A program made the translations under genes and the position numbers. The notes under the pieces are model-generated. The model saw only the letters and a program-made list of their open reading frames with translations. It ran no database searches and was not told the origin of the DNA. From contig NZ_JAJISD010000001.1 of assembly GCF_020880995.1 (NCBI RefSeq), positions 1,116,001 through 1,180,000 on the forward strand: 64,000 nucleotides of DNA, written 5' to 3'. Below are positions 17,438-27,216 of the stretch, piece after piece (position 1 is the first letter of the stretch; every line of letters starts with the position of its first letter). This DNA comes from Reyranella aquatilis (GTDB taxonomy: Bacteria; Pseudomonadota; Alphaproteobacteria; Reyranellales; Reyranellaceae).

Positions 17438-17853
17438 CGCTCTCCCTCTACGCCAACGCCGCAACACCATCGGCGAACCCGATGGGCTCCGCCGCGCGCC
17501 CCATACTGCAGGCGCTTCGGGCGGGGCGGAAGCGTTGCGCCGATCAATCTGTTGCCCGCCCGGTCGGCGCCCGCCCCGTGCACTCTTCGCAAATGCAGCA
17601 AATCCGGCAGGTTGCCCACTGTGACTTTTCACGGTCGATTTTCAGAAAATGAAGAAAATATAACAATCACAACATGTTAAGGGGTTTTCACGGGTGTTGC
17701 ATTTTTGCAACTTTTTGTTGGACTTGTGGATACTCCGTGGCCACAGTGGCGCGCAAGCGGGGCACGCGAGGGGCATCGACCGGGGGAGGTCGATGAATCG
17801 CCAGTAGCCTCAAATGTAAATCAGTAGCGTTCAATGAACGGAGAGGCCGACTG
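17438..17853. promoter_or_regulatory. 416-bp intergenic region with AT-rich promoter zone for the M23 gene
   Basis: No convincing gene. The left half is GC-rich; 17625-17735 is sharply AT-rich. Candidate promoters reading right are TTGCAA (17705-17710), 18 bp, GATACT (17729-17734), and a TATAAC at 17659-17664 without a clear -35. An inverted repeat TTGCA-TTTT-TGCAA covers 17697-17710. Further right are a hairpin with a mini-ORF (listed separately) and a 15-bp imperfect direct repeat with a 20-bp period (17802-17816 and 17822-17836, 12 of 15 matching). GGAGAGG precedes the ATG at 17854. Confidence 0.4.
17774..17807 (+). promoter_or_regulatory. Leader hairpin with SD-like loop and four-codon mini-ORF
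   Basis: Perfect 8-bp stem CATCGACC/GGTCGATG (17774-17781 and 17788-17795) closing a GGGGGA loop. The purine run GGGGGAGG is a strong Shine-Dalgarno for the ATG at 17793, which opens a four-codon frame (M-N-R-Q) ending at TAG 17805-17807, 46 bp before the M23 start. It might modulate translation of the M23 gene; this is inference. Confidence 0.35.
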
Positions 17854-19272
17854 ATGACGTCCAACATGACGCGTCCCAAACGCGCCTATTGCTGGCGAAC
17901 CGTCCGCACCCTCGTGGCAGCGACCTTTGCGATCTCATCGATGTTCTGCGCCGCCGGCGCCATGGCGCAGGTGAAAGCCCCGCCGAAGAACCAGCTCAAG
18001 AAGCCGGCCGCCCGGGCCGCCGCTCCGTCTTCGTCGGCACCGAGCGAAGATGTTCAGGCCTTTTCGATCGCGGCCGACAGCTCGGTCGTCCAGCAGCTCA
18101 TCCTGCTGCGCGTCGACCCCACCGATGCCCAGGCCGCCGCCGATGCCGTCAGCAAGGCGCTGAGCCAGCCCGAGGTCAAGGCCGCAAGCTCCGGCCGCGC
18201 CGTGCTCGCCCCCCAGGGCACCGGCCAGCCCAAGCGCCTCGTCTCCCTCCAGCTCTATTCGAACAAGTCCCTCGCGGTCGACCTCGCCCGCGGCGCCGAT
18301 GGCTCTTTCGGCTTCAAGCTCGCGCCCGGCGCGACCGAGGACGACGACGAGCGCGTCTCCAGCCTGCCCGGGTCGGCTCCGACGTCCGGTGCCGGTGCGC
18401 GCTCCGTGGTCGCCGACTCGGTCAAGACCGTGAAGACAAGCAGCGCCACCCTGGCCTCCAGCCTCGCCCCGACAGGCGCCAACCCGGCCGCCCTGAAGGA
18501 ACTCACCCAGGCCCTCGCCGGCTTCTCGACCGCCGCCGCGAAGATCGACGTCGTTCAGGGCCGCACCGTGGACGGGACGCCCCGCGTCCTCGTCGCCAGC
18601 TTGGGCGACGGCGCCGCCAAGCAGTCGTTCTGGTGGTTCGCGCCTCCCAACCAGCCCGAAGGCTGGTTCGACGATCAGGGCCGTCGCCTCGGCGGCACGG
18701 CGCTGGCCAATCCGCGTCCGGACGCCCGCATGTCCTCTCCGTTCGGCACCCGCCATTACTACGGCCGCAAGAGCAGCAATGCCTTCCACAACGGCATCGA
18801 TTTCGAGGGCAAGACCGGGGAGCCGATCTACGCGGCGGCCGACGGGGTCATCAACCACCAGGGCTGGTACTTCAACTACGGCCGCACGGTGAAGATCGGG
18901 CACGCGGATAATTTCGAGACCCTCTACGCCCACATGTCGCGCTTCGCCGACGGCGTCGGGCCGGGCACGCGCGTCCGCAAGGGCGACCTGATCGGCTATG
19001 TCGGGTCGACCGGCCGCTCGACAGGGGCCCATCTGCACTTTTCCGTGATCGTGAACGGCCAGTTCGTCGATCCCGCGCCCTACATTTCCGACAAGGGCGG
19101 CCACAATGCGCTCACCGGCGAGCAGCTCGTCTCCTACCGGCAGTGGCAGCAGGAGATTAAGCGCGCGGCCGACCGCGGCCGCAGCGGCGGCGAGAACCGC
19201 TATCCCGGGCTGCAGGGCGCCGAGCCGTGGTCTTCCAACCCCTTCTCGTCCCGCGCCGCCGACCGCCTCTAA
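17854..19272 (+). CDS. M23/LytM-family metallopeptidase, exported
   Basis: A 472-residue predicted cell-wall endopeptidase or amidase activator. An N-terminal signal peptide ends near AMAQ, then comes a basic proline/alanine-rich linker. A long middle domain without recognisable motifs has a Ser/Ala-rich stretch around 170-210. The C-terminal LytM domain has FHNGIDFEG (His312, Asp316) and HLHFS (His393, His395), a complete zinc site. It should therefore be catalytically competent on peptidoglycan in the periplasm. GGAGAGG supports the start. Stands alone with its own long leader. Confidence 0.92.
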   Translation: MTSNMTRPKRAYCWRTVRTLVAATFAISSMFCAAGAMAQVKAPPKNQLKKPAARAAAPSSSAPSEDVQAFSIAADSSVVQQLILLRVDPTDAQAAADAVSKALSQPEVKAASSGRAVLAPQGTGQPKRLVSLQLYSNKSLAVDLARGADGSFGFKLAPGATEDDDERVSSLPGSAPTSGAGARSVVADSVKTVKTSSATLASSLAPTGANPAALKELTQALAGFSTAAAKIDVVQGRTVDGTPRVLVASLGDGAAKQSFWWFAPPNQPEGWFDDQGRRLGGTALANPRPDARMSSPFGTRHYYGRKSSNAFHNGIDFEGKTGEPIYAAADGVINHQGWYFNYGRTVKIGHADNFETLYAHMSRFADGVGPGTRVRKGDLIGYVGSTGRSTGAHLHFSVIVNGQFVDPAPYISDKGGHNALTGEQLVSYRQWQQEIKRAADRGRSGGENRYPGLQGAEPWSSNPFSSRAADRL

Positions 19273-19285
19273 GGTGCCATAGTCC

Positions 19286-19310
19286 GGCGCGCGGCGCCGT
19301 TGCGCGCCTT
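19286..19310 (+). terminator. Hairpin after the M23 gene
   Basis: Perfect 7-bp GC stem GGCGCGC/GCGCGCC (19286-19292 and 19302-19308) starting 13 bp after the stop, followed only by a short TT. Plausible intrinsic terminator, but the T-tract is poor. Confidence 0.4.
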
Positions 19311-19400
19311 CAGTTGTTCGCCTAGGAATTGCGCCATCGATCCCGAACGGCTGCACTCAGCAGCCGACGGGACGGCAGAGGCAACCACGAGGGAAGTCAT

Positions 19401-20423
19401 ATGTTCAAGAAAGTCATGGCCGGCATCTTCGCCGCCGGTCTGGTCGGCGCCGCCGGCACGGCGTACGCGGGCAAGGATCTCGATGCCATCAAGGCGCGCG
19501 GCCAGCTGCTGTGCGGCGTCAGCACCGGTGTCGCGGGCTTCGCATCGGCCGACAGCCAGGGCAAGTGGACGGGCATCGACGTCGATGTCTGCCGCGCCGT
19601 CGCCGCCGCCATCTTCGGCGATGCCGACAAGGTCAAGTTCATCCCGACCACCGCCCAGCAGCGCTTCACCGCGCTCCAGTCGGGCGAGGTCGACCTGCTG
19701 GTCCGCACCACCACCTACACGCTGACCCGCGACACCGCGCTCGGCTTCGATTTCACCGGCATCAACTACTACGATGGCCAGGGCTTCATGGTGAACAAGA
19801 AGCTCGGCGTGAAGAGCGCCAAGGAGCTGAACGGCGCCACGGTCTGCGTCCAGCCGGGTACCACCACCGAGCTCAACCTGGCCGACTACTTCCGCGCCAA
19901 CAAGATGACCTTCAAGCCGGTCGTCATCGAGAAGATCGAGGAAGTCCGCGCCGCCTTCTTCGCCGGCCGCTGCGACGTGTTCACGACCGACGCCTCGGGC
20001 CTCTACGCCACCCGCGCCGCGAACGCCCCGACGCCGGACGACTACATCATCCTGCCGGAGATCATCTCCAAGGAGCCGCTGGGACCGGTCGTGCGCCATG
20101 GCGACAACCAGTTCGCCGACATCGTGCGCTGGGCCTTCTTCGCGATGCTCGAGGCCGAAGAGTACGGCATCACCTCGAAGAACGTCGACGAGATGCTGAA
20201 GAGCGACAATCCCGCCATCAAGCGCATCCTCGGCGTCACGCCGGGCATGGGCAAGGCCCTCGGGGTCGACGAGAAGTGGGTCTACAACATCATCAAGCAG
20301 GTCGGTAACTACGGCGAGGTCTTCGACCGCAACGTCGGCGCCGGCTCGCCGCTCAAGATCGCCCGCGGCCAGAACGCGCTGTGGACCCAGGGCGGCCTGC
20401 AGTACGCTCCGCCGATCCGCTAG
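19401..20423 (+). CDS. General L-amino-acid ABC receptor, paralog 1 (AapJ-like)
   Basis: Periplasmic binding protein of 340 residues. Signal peptide MFKKVMAGIFAAGLVGAAG ends at AYA before GKDLDAI. The mature part has the family-3 signature region GIDVDVCRAVAAAIFG and a disulfide-prone cysteine pair typical of AapJ/BztA (GATVCVQPGTTTE, AGRCDVF). AapJ receptors bind a broad range of L-amino acids for an AapQMP transporter. First of three tandem paralogs; followed by a strong intrinsic terminator. GAGGGAAG lies upstream of the ATG. Confidence 0.9.
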   Translation: MFKKVMAGIFAAGLVGAAGTAYAGKDLDAIKARGQLLCGVSTGVAGFASADSQGKWTGIDVDVCRAVAAAIFGDADKVKFIPTTAQQRFTALQSGEVDLLVRTTTYTLTRDTALGFDFTGINYYDGQGFMVNKKLGVKSAKELNGATVCVQPGTTTELNLADYFRANKMTFKPVVIEKIEEVRAAFFAGRCDVFTTDASGLYATRAANAPTPDDYIILPEIISKEPLGPVVRHGDNQFADIVRWAFFAMLEAEEYGITSKNVDEMLKSDNPAIKRILGVTPGMGKALGVDEKWVYNIIKQVGNYGEVFDRNVGAGSPLKIARGQNALWTQGGLQYAPPIR

Positions 20424-20444
20424 GGATCCGCGCAGGACGAGGTC

Positions 20445-20472
20445 AACCGCCGCCCGCAAGGGCGGCGGTTTT
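20445..20472 (+). terminator. Strong rho-independent terminator
   Basis: Perfect 11-bp stem AACCGCCGCCC/GGGCGGCGGTT with a GCAA tetraloop, running into TTTT. It lies 22 bp after the stop of receptor paralog 1 and should end or strongly reduce transcription into paralog 2. Confidence 0.88.
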
Positions 20473-20522
20473 CGTTTGGGCGTTGCAAACCCGTGTGGGA
20501 TGCGGAACTGTGGGATCGGGGA

Positions 20523-20538
20523 AGTGTCGGGGGACACT
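20523..20538 (+). promoter_or_regulatory. Hairpin displaying the Shine-Dalgarno of receptor paralog 2
   Basis: Perfect 6-bp stem AGTGTC/GACACT closing a GGGG loop; the right arm is flush against the ATG at 20539. The only Shine-Dalgarno-like bases (the G run) are in the loop and first stem base, so folding would affect initiation. No regulator is implied by sequence. Confidence 0.5.
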
Positions 20539-21552
20539 ATGCTGAAAATCGTACTAACGATAATCGCCGGCGTATCAGCTTTCGTGACAACGGCTGCAAC
20601 TGCCGGTCCCGTACTGGATGCCGTCAGGGCCCGGGGACAACTCAACTGCGGTGTTCATCCCGGAATCGTCGGCTTCATGCATGCCGACAGCCAGGGCGCC
20701 TGGCGAGGGCTTTCGATCGACATGTGCCGCGCGACGGCTGCCGCGCTGTTCGGGGACGCGAGCAAGGTCAAGTACATTCCCCTCGACGCCGCCAAGCGCT
20801 TTCCGGCTCTCGATGCCGGCGAGGTCGACCTCCTCGCCTCCAATTCGACCATGACGCTGAGCCGCGACGCCGGCGCCGATTTCGCGGCCATCTACTACTA
20901 TGACGGCCAGGGGTTCATGCTGCCCCGCAAGCTGGGCAAGCGGGTCGTGGGCGATCTCAACGGGTCCACGATCTGCATCCAGCCGGGCACCACGACCGAA
21001 GCCAACGTCGCGGATTTCTTCCGGCAGAACAAGATGACGTACAAGCCGGTCCTGATCGAGAGTGTCGACGAACTGCGCACCGCCTTCTTTGCCGGCCGCT
21101 GCGACGTCCTCACCGCGGACCTGTCCAACCTCTATGCCACCCGCGCCGCCTACGCGCCCAATCCCTCCGACTACGCGATCCTGCCGCGCGCCATCACCAA
21201 GGAGCCGCTCGGCCTCGCCGTGCGGCATGGCGACCACCAGTTCGCCGACATCGTCCGCTGGTCCGTCTACGCGATGATCGAGGCGGAGGAATACGGCATC
21301 ACGTCCCGGAACGTCGACGAGGCGGTGAAGATCGACAATCCCGTCCTCAAGCGCATTCTCGGGGTCACGCCCGGAATGGGCAAGGCGCTCGGGGTCGACG
21401 AGAAGTGGGCCTACAACATCGTGAAACAGGTCGGGAACTACGGCGAGAGCTACGAGCGGAATCTGGGAGCCAACACCGTGCTCAAGATCCCGCGCGGCCT
21501 CAATAACCCATGGCGTGACGGCGGCATGCTGTACGCCCCGCCGATCCGCTGA
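20539..21552 (+). CDS. General L-amino-acid ABC receptor, paralog 2 (AapJ-like)
   Basis: A 337-residue periplasmic receptor clearly homologous to its two neighbours but the most divergent of the three. The signal peptide ends around TAATAG. Conserved landmarks include GVHPGIVGFMHADSQG, STICIQPGTTTEANV and FAGRCDVLTADLS; the usual CxxT region differs (LLASNSTMTLSRDAG). It starts with ATG at 20539 directly after a small hairpin carrying the ribosome-binding site. The terminator before it suggests its own promoter or read-through at low level. Confidence 0.9.
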   Translation: MLKIVLTIIAGVSAFVTTAATAGPVLDAVRARGQLNCGVHPGIVGFMHADSQGAWRGLSIDMCRATAAALFGDASKVKYIPLDAAKRFPALDAGEVDLLASNSTMTLSRDAGADFAAIYYYDGQGFMLPRKLGKRVVGDLNGSTICIQPGTTTEANVADFFRQNKMTYKPVLIESVDELRTAFFAGRCDVLTADLSNLYATRAAYAPNPSDYAILPRAITKEPLGLAVRHGDHQFADIVRWSVYAMIEAEEYGITSRNVDEAVKIDNPVLKRILGVTPGMGKALGVDEKWAYNIVKQVGNYGESYERNLGANTVLKIPRGLNNPWRDGGMLYAPPIR

Positions 21553-21633
21553 TCCCTCACCGTTTTGGCCTGCGGCTTGCAAGCCTCACGAAGAAGGCGG
21601 CATTGTGGTGACCAAGAACGACAGGGAGGTGAA

Positions 21634-22671
21634 ATGCGAAACAGGTTCGTGGCGGCGGCGGCCGGTCTGGCCGCGGCGTTCTTCGGAGTCGCCGGAACGG
21701 CACACGCGGGCAAGGATCTCGATGCCGTCAGGTCCCGCGGAACCCTGAACTGCGGGGTCGGCATCGGCACCGCAGGGTTCATGCTGGCCGACAGCCAGGG
21801 CAAGTGGAAGGGTCTTTCGGTGGACGTCTGCCGCGCCGTCGCGGCCGCGATCTTCGGCGATTCGGAGAAGGTCCGGTACGTCCCGCTCACCTCACAGCAG
21901 CGTTTCACGGCCGTCCAGTCGAGCGAAGTCGACATCGTGATGGGCAATGCCACCTACACGCTGACCCGCGACACCGCGCTCGGCCTCGATTTCACCGGCG
22001 TCTACTACTACGATGGACAGGGTTTCCTCGTGCCGAAGAAGCTCGGCGTGAAAAGCGCCAAGGAGCTGAACGGCGCCACGGTCTGCGTCGCCCCCGGCAC
22101 CACCACCGAACTCAACCTCGCCGACTATTTCCGCGCCAACAAGATGACCTTCAAGCCGGTCGTCATCGAGAAGGTCGACGAGATCCGCTCGGCCTTCTTC
22201 TCGGGCCGCTGCGACGTCTACACGACGGACGCGTCCAGCCTGGCCGCGACGCGGGCGGCCAACGTGCCGCCGCCGCAGACCTTCGACGACTACGTGATCC
22301 TGCCGGAGATCATCTCCAAGGAGCCGCTGGGACCGGTCGTGCGCCACGGCGACAATCAATTTGCCGACATCGTGCGCTGGTCGCTCTACGCCATGCTCGA
22401 GGCTGAGGAGTACGGCATCACCTCGAAAAATGTCGACGAGATGCTGAAGAGCGACAACCCCGCCATCAAGCGCATCCTCGGCGTCACGCCGGGCATGGGC
22501 AAGGCGCTCGGCGTCGATGAGAAGTGGGTCTACAACATCGTCAAGCAGGTCGGGAACTACGGCGAGAGCTTCGACCGCAACGTCGGCATGGGCTCGCCCC
22601 TGAAGATCCCGCGCGGCCAGAACGCGCTGTGGACCCAAGGGGGTCTCCAGTACGCGCCGCCAATCCGTTGA
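21634..22671 (+). CDS. General L-amino-acid ABC receptor, paralog 3 (AapJ-like)
   Basis: A 345-residue receptor very similar to paralog 1 over the mature region (long identical stretches such as SAKELNGATVCV and LGPVVRHGDNQFADIVRW), with differences around the ligand pocket (for example MGNATYTLTRD against VRTTTYTLTRD). Signal peptide ends at AHA before GKDLDA. AGGGAGGTGA 4 nt before the ATG at 21634 is the strongest ribosome-binding site of the three. It is nearest to the permease genes. Confidence 0.9.
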   Translation: MRNRFVAAAAGLAAAFFGVAGTAHAGKDLDAVRSRGTLNCGVGIGTAGFMLADSQGKWKGLSVDVCRAVAAAIFGDSEKVRYVPLTSQQRFTAVQSSEVDIVMGNATYTLTRDTALGLDFTGVYYYDGQGFLVPKKLGVKSAKELNGATVCVAPGTTTELNLADYFRANKMTFKPVVIEKVDEIRSAFFSGRCDVYTTDASSLAATRAANVPPPQTFDDYVILPEIISKEPLGPVVRHGDNQFADIVRWSLYAMLEAEEYGITSKNVDEMLKSDNPAIKRILGVTPGMGKALGVDEKWVYNIVKQVGNYGESFDRNVGMGSPLKIPRGQNALWTQGGLQYAPPIR

Positions 22672-22703
22672 TGGGAAGGCGGGCACACCGCCCGGGGTGG
22701 GGT

Positions 22704-22725
22704 TTGTCCGGTTGCACCGGGACAA
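22704..22725 (+). promoter_or_regulatory. Intercistronic hairpin between receptor and permease genes
   Basis: TTGTCC-GGT, TGC loop, ACC-(G)-GGACAA: a 9-bp stem with one bulged G, in the 131-nt gap between receptor paralog 3 and the first permease. No T-tract. Such hairpins often protect receptor mRNA or reduce downstream expression; that role is inferred. Confidence 0.4.
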
Positions 22726-22802
22726 TTCCCACCTACACTGGGGGCAATATCGGGCAGTCAACGCCCGCGCGGAAAAACCGCATCGGGCAGGGGGAATAGC
22801 GT

Positions 22803-23993
22803 ATGGCAGTCGAGTCTCTCGGCTCTGCGCCACGGGTGAAAGTGGCTCCATGGAACGACCCGGTCATCCGCGGCTGGGTGTTCCAGATCGTCGTGGTCGG
22901 ACTTGTCGGGTTTCTCGCCTGGTATCTGGTCAGCAACACGATCGACAATCTCCAGCGTCAGAAGATCGCGAGCGGCTTCCACTACCTGGAGCGTGAAGCC
23001 GGGTTCGAGATCGGCGACACCATGATCGAGTATTCGCCGGCGAGTACGTACGCGCGCGCGATCTGGGTCGGCATCCTCAACACGCTGCGCGTCGCCGTCC
23101 TCGGCATCATCCTCAGCACCCTTCTGGGCACGATCATCGGCGTGGGCCGGCTCTCGCCCAACTGGCTGCTCAGCCGCATCTGCAGCTGGTACGTCGAGGC
23201 CTTCCGCAACGTGCCGCTCCTCCTGTGGCTGTTCCTTTTCTACAAGCTGATCAGCGAGGCCTTTCCCGGCCCCCGTCAGGCGATCTCCCTGATGTGGAAC
23301 AGCGTCTTCCTCAGCAATCGCGGCGTCTATTTCCCGGTGCCGATGGCCGACCCCATCCACAAGTGGATGGGCCTGGCGTTCCTGGTCGGAATCGCCGGCG
23401 CCTGGTTGGTGGCCCGCTGGGCCAGGAAGCGGCAGGAAGCCACGGGACAGCCCTTCCCGGTCATCTCCGCGAGCCTCGGCATCATGGTCGGCCTGCCCGC
23501 CCTTGTCTGGCTGGCCGGCGGCGCGCCGCACCACATGAGCTGGCCGGAACTGAAGGGCTTCAACTTCGCCGGCGGCACCGTGATCCAGCCGGAGTTCACC
23601 GCACTTCTGGTGGGCCTCGTGCTCTACACCTCTGCGTTCGTCGCTGAGATCGTGCGCTCCGGCATCCTGGCCCTGCACAAGGGCCAGAGCGAGGCGGCGG
23701 CGGCGCTCGGCCTGTCGCGCGGTCAGGCGATGCGACTGGTGCTGCTGCCCCAGGCGCTGCGGGTCATCGTCCCGCCGATGACCAGCCAGTATCTCAACAT
23801 CACCAAGAACAGTTCGCTCGCCATCGCGATCGGCTATCCGGATCTGGTCGCCTCGATCAACGTGACGATCAACCAGACCGGCCAGGCGATCGAGAACATC
23901 CTGATCATCATGGCTGCCTATCTCTCGGTCAGCCTTTCGATCTCGGCGTTCATGAACTGGTACAACAAACGCATCGCCCTGACGGAGCGCTGA
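22803..23993 (+). CDS. aapQ: Amino-acid ABC transporter permease AapQ-like
   Basis: A 396-residue inner-membrane permease of the HisMQ family. After a cytosolic N-terminus and a first helix (about 20-42), helices flank a periplasmic segment. The C-terminal half carries the EAA loop [17 protein letters not shown] followed by [11 protein letters not shown]. The length with an extra central region is typical of AapQ/BztB rather than the short HisQ type. It sits 3 bp before the AapM-like gene. Confidence 0.93.
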   Translation: MAVESLGSAPRVKVAPWNDPVIRGWVFQIVVVGLVGFLAWYLVSNTIDNLQRQKIASGFHYLEREAGFEIGDTMIEYSPASTYARAIWVGILNTLRVAVLGIILSTLLGTIIGVGRLSPNWLLSRICSWYVEAFRNVPLLLWLFLFYKLISEAFPGPRQAISLMWNSVFLSNRGVYFPVPMADPIHKWMGLAFLVGIAGAWLVARWARKRQEATGQPFPVISASLGIMVGLPALVWLAGGAPHHMSWPELKGFNFAGGTVIQPEFTALLVGLVLYTSAFVAEIVRSGILALHKGQSEAAAALGLSRGQAMRLVLLPQALRVIVPPMTSQYLNITKNSSLAIAIGYPDLVASINVTINQTGQAIENILIIMAAYLSVSLSISAFMNWYNKRIALTER

Positions 23994-23995
23994 GC

Positions 23996-25276
23996 ATGAC
24001 CGACGCCATGCCTGCCGGCGACCGCAAGCCGCTCGCCCCTCCCGTCGAAGACACCGGCATGATCGGGTGGGCTCGCAAGAACCTGTTCTCGAGCTGGGGC
24101 AACGGGATCACGACGATCGTGCTGATCGTAGCCGTCGTCTGGGTGCTGAACGGGTTCCTCGAATGGGCCCTGTTCACGGCCAACTTCACGGCCTCTACCG
24201 GCAGCGAATGCCGCGGGGGCGGCGCCTGCTGGGCGCTCATCCGCGAGAAGTTCCGCTATATCTTCTTCGGCTCCTTCCCCTACGAGCAGCACTGGCGGCC
24301 GCTCTTCGCCGTCATCGCCATGCTGGCCATGCTGGTACTGAGCGCCGACCGCCGCATGTGGAACTGGCGCCTTCTCGTGATCTGGGGCATCGGCTCGTTC
24401 GTCACCTTCCTGCTGATGTTCGGCCAGATCCACATCCCGCTGAGCCTGATCCTGTTCGTGGCGCTGGTCTGCGGCGGTGCCGGCCTCGCGCTGCGCAGCG
24501 CGCTCGCGACGCCGTCCGAGCGCATGGCCTACTACGCGCTGATCGGCATCGGCGCGGTGGGCCTCGTCCTGCGCATCCTGGGCGTCCTGCCCAAGTGGAG
24601 CATCGGCATCGCGCCGCTCAGCTACGTCGAGACCAGCCTGTGGGGCGGTCTGCCGGTGACGCTGATCCTCGCCACCTATGGCCTCGCCTTCGCCTTCCCC
24701 TACGGTGTCCTGCTCGCGCTGGGACGGCGCTCCAACCTGCCCCTGATCAAGGGTCTCTGCGTGGGGTTCATCGAGCTGATCCGCGGCGTTCCGTTGATCA
24801 GCCTGCTGATCATGGCCTCGGTGATGCTGCCGCTGTTCCTGCCGTCGGGCACGACCATCGACAAGTTCCTGCGCGCCCAGGTCGCCGTCATCCTGTTCGC
24901 GGGTGCCTACATCGCAGAGGTCATTCGCGGCGGCCTGCAGTCCCTGCCCAAGGGCCAGTTCGAGGCCGCCGACGCGATGGGCCTCAACTATCCGCAGAAG
25001 ACGCTGCTGATCATCCTGCCACAGGCCCTGCGGGTGGTGATCCCGCCGCTGATCAACACCTTCATCGGCTTCTTCAAGGACACGTCGCTGGTGCTGATCA
25101 TCGGCATCTTCGACTTCCTCAACACCGCCAACCAGGCGCTGGTCGATCCAAACTGGGCGGGCTTTCCAGGCGAGGTCTACCTGTTCGCCGCCTTCGTCTA
25201 CTTCATCTTCTGTTACTCGATGTCGCGGTACAGCAAGTATCTCGAGGTCGAACTCAACAAGGGTACGCGCCGCTAG
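23996..25276 (+). CDS. aapM: Amino-acid ABC transporter permease AapM-like
   Basis: A 426-residue partner permease. Several additional N-terminal helices precede the HisMQ core, as in AapM/BztC. The EAA loop reads [18 protein letters not shown] followed by [11 protein letters not shown]. Starts 3 bp after the AapQ-like stop; the ATPase gene follows after 20 bp. Confidence 0.93.
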   Translation: MTDAMPAGDRKPLAPPVEDTGMIGWARKNLFSSWGNGITTIVLIVAVVWVLNGFLEWALFTANFTASTGSECRGGGACWALIREKFRYIFFGSFPYEQHWRPLFAVIAMLAMLVLSADRRMWNWRLLVIWGIGSFVTFLLMFGQIHIPLSLILFVALVCGGAGLALRSALATPSERMAYYALIGIGAVGLVLRILGVLPKWSIGIAPLSYVETSLWGGLPVTLILATYGLAFAFPYGVLLALGRRSNLPLIKGLCVGFIELIRGVPLISLLIMASVMLPLFLPSGTTIDKFLRAQVAVILFAGAYIAEVIRGGLQSLPKGQFEAADAMGLNYPQKTLLIILPQALRVVIPPLINTFIGFFKDTSLVLIIGIFDFLNTANQALVDPNWAGFPGEVYLFAAFVYFIFCYSMSRYSKYLEVELNKGTRR

Positions 25277-25296
25277 GCGCCGTCAGGGAGCAATTC

Positions 25297-26067
<771 letters not shown>

Positions 26068-26074
26068 AGACGCC

Positions 26075-26095
26075 GCGGAGCCGCCTTGGCTCCGC
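26075..26095 (+). terminator. GC hairpin after the amino-acid transporter operon
   Basis: Perfect 8-bp stem GCGGAGCC/GGCTCCGC with a 5-nt loop, beginning 8 bp after the AapP stop. No T-run follows, so intrinsic termination would be weak. Confidence 0.35.
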
Positions 26096-26121
26096 CGCGA
26101 TCTCCGCCTAGAAGGCCGGGC

Positions 26122-27174
26122 ATGAGGATACTCGTCACCGGCGGCGCGGGCTTCATCGGCTCGGCGGTCGTGCGCCACATCATCCGCGACACCGACTGGA
26201 CCGTCGCCAATGTCGACAAGCTCACCTATGCCGGCAATCTCGAATCGCTGGCCGAGGCCCGCACCAGCAACCGGCACCGCCATTTCAAGGTCGACATCTG
26301 CGATCGCGGCGCGATCGACGCGGTGCTGGCCGACGTCCGGCCCGAGGCCGTCCTGCACCTGGCCGCCGAAAGCCACGTCGACCGGTCGATCGACGGCGCC
26401 GCCCCCTTCATCGAGACCAACGTCGTCGGCACCTATACCCTGCTGGAGGCCGTCCTCGCCTACTGGCGCACGCTCGACGAGAGCACGCGGGCGCGCTTCC
26501 GGTTCCAGCACATCTCGACCGACGAGGTCTTCGGCTCCCTGGGTTCGACCGGGCGCTTCACGGAGACGACCCCCTACGCGCCCAACTCGCCCTATTCCGC
26601 CAGCAAGGCGGCCTCGGACCATCTCGTCCGCGCCTGGCACCACACCTACGGATTGCCGACCCTTGCCACCAACTGCTCGAACAATTACGGCCCCTATCAT
26701 TTTCCCGAGAAGCTGATCCCGCTGATCATCATCCGCGCGCTGCGCGGCGAGAGCCTGCCCGTCTACGGCAAGGGCGAGAACGTGCGGGACTGGCTTCACG
26801 TCGAGGATCATGCCGAGGCCCTCACCCTGGTGCTGCGCAAGGGGCGTCCAGGCGAGACCTACAATGTCGGCGGCGACAGCGAGCGCCGGAACATCGACGT
26901 CGTGCTCGGCATCTGCCGCCTGCTCGACGAGATGGTGCCGGACAGCCCACATCGCCCGCACGAATCCCTGATCGGGTTCGTGACCGACCGGCCCGGCCAT
27001 GACGCACGCTACGCCATCGACGCGAGCAAGATATCGAGCGAACTGGGCTGGCGCCCCCGGCACGACTTCGAGAGCGGCCTGCGCGATACGGTGCGCTGGT
27101 TCCTGGACAATCGCGCCTGGTGGGAACGGGTGATGAGCGGCGCCTACCGGGGCGAGCGGCTGGGCCTGGGCTGA
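26122..27174 (+). CDS. rmlB: dTDP-glucose 4,6-dehydratase
   Basis: A 350-residue extended SDR that converts dTDP-glucose to dTDP-4-keto-6-deoxyglucose, the branch point to rhamnose and many amino-deoxysugars. NAD motif GGAGFIG (7-13), catalytic STDEVFG with Thr133, Asp134 and Glu135, and Tyr158-x3-Lys162. GAAGG lies 6 nt before the ATG at 26122. It faces the FdtB/FdtA-like genes, which can use its product. RmlA, RmlC and RmlD are not in the window. Confidence 0.92.
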   Translation: MRILVTGGAGFIGSAVVRHIIRDTDWTVANVDKLTYAGNLESLAEARTSNRHRHFKVDICDRGAIDAVLADVRPEAVLHLAAESHVDRSIDGAAPFIETNVVGTYTLLEAVLAYWRTLDESTRARFRFQHISTDEVFGSLGSTGRFTETTPYAPNSPYSASKAASDHLVRAWHHTYGLPTLATNCSNNYGPYHFPEKLIPLIIIRALRGESLPVYGKGENVRDWLHVEDHAEALTLVLRKGRPGETYNVGGDSERRNIDVVLGICRLLDEMVPDSPHRPHESLIGFVTDRPGHDARYAIDASKISSELGWRPRHDFESGLRDTVRWFLDNRAWWERVMSGAYRGERLGLG

Positions 27175-27216
27175 GCCGATCGTAGCGCGGCAGCCGCGCC
27201 GCGCCGCGCCGGAGCC

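Noticed and set aside
17434-17619. Possible small minus-strand gene in the long intergenic region
   Set aside because: Sixty-one codons, overlapping the pirin start region, no Shine-Dalgarno, no recognisable motif and Arg/Gly-rich composition.
21574-21585. 12-bp palindrome GGCTTGCAAGCC before receptor paralog 3
   Set aside because: Perfect but short, isolated and without a promoter context; too likely by chance in GC-rich DNA to call an operator.
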